Assembly (NCBI GenBank): GCA_041484905.1
Contig: JBGPIL010000114.1
Coordinates: 1 to 7,158 of the forward strand
DNA length: 7,158 nt
Reading direction: 5' to 3'
DNA from: JACQCE01 sp041484905
GTDB taxonomy: Bacteria; Nitrospirota; Nitrospiria; JACQCE01
Both the position numbers and the translations under genes were made by a program. The notes under the pieces were generated by a model that saw nothing but the letters and a program-made list of their open reading frames with translations, was not told the origin of the DNA and did no database searches. Shown in pieces: positions 6,340-7,158 of the stretch (position 1 is the first letter of the stretch; every line of letters starts with the position of its first letter).

Positions 6340-6494
6340 GGTCATTGATAATGGGGGCCCGTGCGGCCGCCACACACGACTGGTCCTCCGATGCCCCGCT
6401 CTCCCCCTTCTTGCCTTGCGTGCCTCCGGACTGCCAAAAAGTCTACCAAAAATACTCATAGGAATTAGATCCTGTGGACCGCTTCATTGCCAAT
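6340..6494. other. Stretch after glnD without a convincing gene
   Basis: No conserved protein is recognisable on either strand. A minus-strand reading frame starts at 6459 with MSIFGRLFGSPEARKARR, begins 36 bases beyond the attC-like site, and runs uninterrupted back into antisense glnD. It could be the N-terminal remnant of a further cassette gene cut off near 6345, but it has no clear ribosome binding site and is too short to judge. The composition shifts abruptly from G+C-rich (6350-6410) to A-rich (6435-6475). Confidence 0.3.
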
Positions 6495-6569
6495 GCAGCC
6501 CAACGACCAAGCTCTGCCGCGGCCGCGCGGTAGCGCCGACATCGGCAGGAGCGCATGGCTAGGGGCTGC
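6495..6569 (-). other. attC-like recombination-site hairpin (degenerate)
   Basis: Read on the minus strand, the 75-nt structure ends in GTTGGGC (complement of 6498-6504), a perfect GTTRRRY integron core. An outer stem GCAGCCC/GGGCTGC (6495-6501 with 6563-6569) and an inner stem of nine pairs (6511-6519 with 6543-6552) with one bulged base are separated by unpaired spacers of 9 and 10 nt. These are the attC features: two stems, unpaired central spacer, extrahelical base. The partner core reads GCCCCTA rather than GCCCAAC, so the site is imperfect. The stop codon of the minus-strand gene lies inside it (6559-6561), as is usual for cassettes. No integrase gene is in the window. Confidence 0.45.
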
Positions 6570-7029
6570 TGATTTCGACAGTTCCATTTTGTATTCCTAT
6601 TGCCAGCTTCTTATCAAGAAGTTGTTTCTGTTTTTGATTGTTCAAATCAATCCTGCCAACCACAACTCGATACAGTGGCGTTTCGAAAGCGGGGAACAAT
6701 CTTACTTGTACAATGACATCGACATACCCGTTCCTGACTATATATGTCATGCCCAAGTGATGGAACCCTGCAGGGTCTGGAGCTGGGATATCCCAGTCAC
6801 CCCCGATCAAGTACGAAATATTATTATTCCGATTCAGTATCACTTCGACCAATTGTTGGAATGGGGTGAAGCCATCCAGAGTTACTTCTGCCACAGCGAA
6901 TGAATATGCGATTTTTGCCAACATTCTCGCAAATTCTACTGGCACCATCTTGACCTCTACTTTTCGGTCCCAGTTGTATTTTTGAATTAGCTCATCGAGC
7001 TCCTTATTACTAAAGATTGATATCGGCAC
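6559..7029 (-). CDS. Hypothetical protein, probably 5'-truncated by IS30
   Basis: A 156-residue protein read from a GTG at 7029, with AGGGAG nine bases upstream (complement of 7039-7044). It is not recognised with certainty. It looks like a real soluble protein: KMVPVEFARMLAKIAYSFAV is an amphipathic helix, GGDWDIPAPDP is loop-like, and YVDVIVQVRLF and LYRVVVGRID are beta strands. No signal peptide or membrane segment is seen. From memory it resembles the C-terminal part of uncharacterised proteins that carry an HNH-like domain at the N-terminus (low confidence). The frame stays open upstream to 7047, where the IS30 end begins, so the N-terminal part was probably cut off. Its G+C content is clearly below that of glnD. 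The stop lies within an attC-like hairpin, so it may be a former gene cassette. The opposite-strand frame at 6487-6903 is its antisense shadow. Confidence 0.65.
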   Translation of the reverse strand: MPISIFSNKELDELIQKYNWDRKVEVKMVPVEFARMLAKIAYSFAVAEVTLDGFTPFQQLVEVILNRNNNISYLIGGDWDIPAPDPAGFHHLGMTYIVRNGYVDVIVQVRLFPAFETPLYRVVVGRIDLNNQKQKQLLDKKLAIGIQNGTVEISSP

Positions 7030-7042
7030 CCAATTAAACTCC

Positions 7043-7158
7043 CTAGTTCAATAACGAAGTGCAACACTTGATCGATTCCAGAGTCTCCGCGTTAGGATAC
7101 GCGGATGCAACAAAATGCCTACAAGCACCTGTCCATACATGAACGTGATCTCCTCTCC
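7043..7158 (+). mobile_element. Left end of an IS30-family insertion sequence
   Basis: The element runs off the window. Its terminal region, TTCAATAACGAAGTGCAACA from 7047, resembles the IS30 end as I recall it (ATTCAATTGGTCAACGCAACA) in the spaced TTCAAT and GCAACA blocks. It directly precedes a transposase start. The outermost base cannot be fixed from one end; 7041-7047 is the plausible range. The element abuts the upstream end of the minus-strand gene at 6559-7029. Confidence 0.65.
7105..7158 (+). CDS. IS30-family transposase, N-terminal fragment
   Basis: Only the first 18 codons are in the window: MQQNAYKHLSIHERDLLS. The (Y/F)KHLS..ER pattern is the typical opening of IS30-family transposases, where it begins the N-terminal helix-turn-helix that binds the terminal repeats; the DDE catalytic core would lie beyond 7158. 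AGGA at 7094-7097 sits seven bases before the ATG at 7105 and supports this start. TTGATC (7068-7073) and TAGGAT (7093-7098) could form a promoter, but the 19-bp spacer and the overlap with the ribosome binding site make that weak. Transcription runs away from the nitrogen genes. Whether the rest of the transposase is intact cannot be seen. Confidence 0.75.
   Translation, partial: MQQNAYKHLSIHERDLLS

Noticed and set aside
6187..6459. Minus-strand frame beginning MSIFGRLFGSPEARKARR
   Set aside because: More than a third of it is antisense glnD; the remaining 35-40 residues are too short and lack a clear ribosome binding site. Kept only as a note on a possible gene remnant.
6487..6903. Plus-strand open frame of 138 residues
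   Set aside because: Antisense to the more protein-like minus-strand gene 6559-7029; its start overlaps the attC-like hairpin and it has no ribosome binding site.
7068..7098. Promoter TTGATC/TAGGAT for the IS30 transposase
   Set aside because: The spacer is 19 bp and the supposed -10 overlaps the AGGA ribosome binding site; the latter is the better explanation.

Overview
The window looks like a chromosomal nitrogen-assimilation locus from a high-G+C Gram-negative bacterium. The outer-membrane porin with a signal peptide, the signal-peptide-bearing Amt transporter with an Ala/Pro linker, and the full PII/GlnD pair would all fit Nitrospira (Nitrospirota). That lineage is inferred from protein style only, because there is no rRNA or other marker here.

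Layout. Positions 1-381 carry no gene. They hold several strong hairpins, two copies of a GGGGAG-type palindrome and a purine-rich leader. Three co-directional genes with good ribosome binding sites follow: a beta-barrel porin (382-1551), an ammonium transporter (1641-3047) and a PII signal protein (3110-3448). The gaps between them (89 and 61 bp) lack the palindromes that cluster outside the set, so this reads as one operon. From 3449 to 3672 there are four successive palindromes inside an imperfect tandem duplication that also copies the last bases of the PII gene. glnD (3673-6327), the PII uridylyltransferase/uridylyl-removing enzyme, begins only 13 bases after the last hairpin and has no visible ribosome binding site.

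How the genes work together. The porin would admit small solutes to the periplasm and Amt would move ammonium across the inner membrane. The PII trimer would sense ATP/ADP and 2-oxoglutarate and gate Amt with its T-loop. GlnD would add UMP to PII Tyr51 or remove it according to glutamine. Transport, sensing and sensor modification therefore sit side by side.

After glnD the sequence changes character. A half copy of the palindrome directly follows the stop codon, then comes about 150 bp with no convincing gene, then a hairpin resembling an integron attC site (6495-6569). A minus-strand gene (6559-7029) of visibly lower G+C and unknown function follows, and finally the left end of an IS30-family insertion sequence (about 7043 to the window end) with the first 18 codons of its transposase. 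I interpret this right flank as acquired or rearranged DNA, possibly a cassette remnant, later hit by the IS element. No CRISPR array, tRNA or rRNA was seen.
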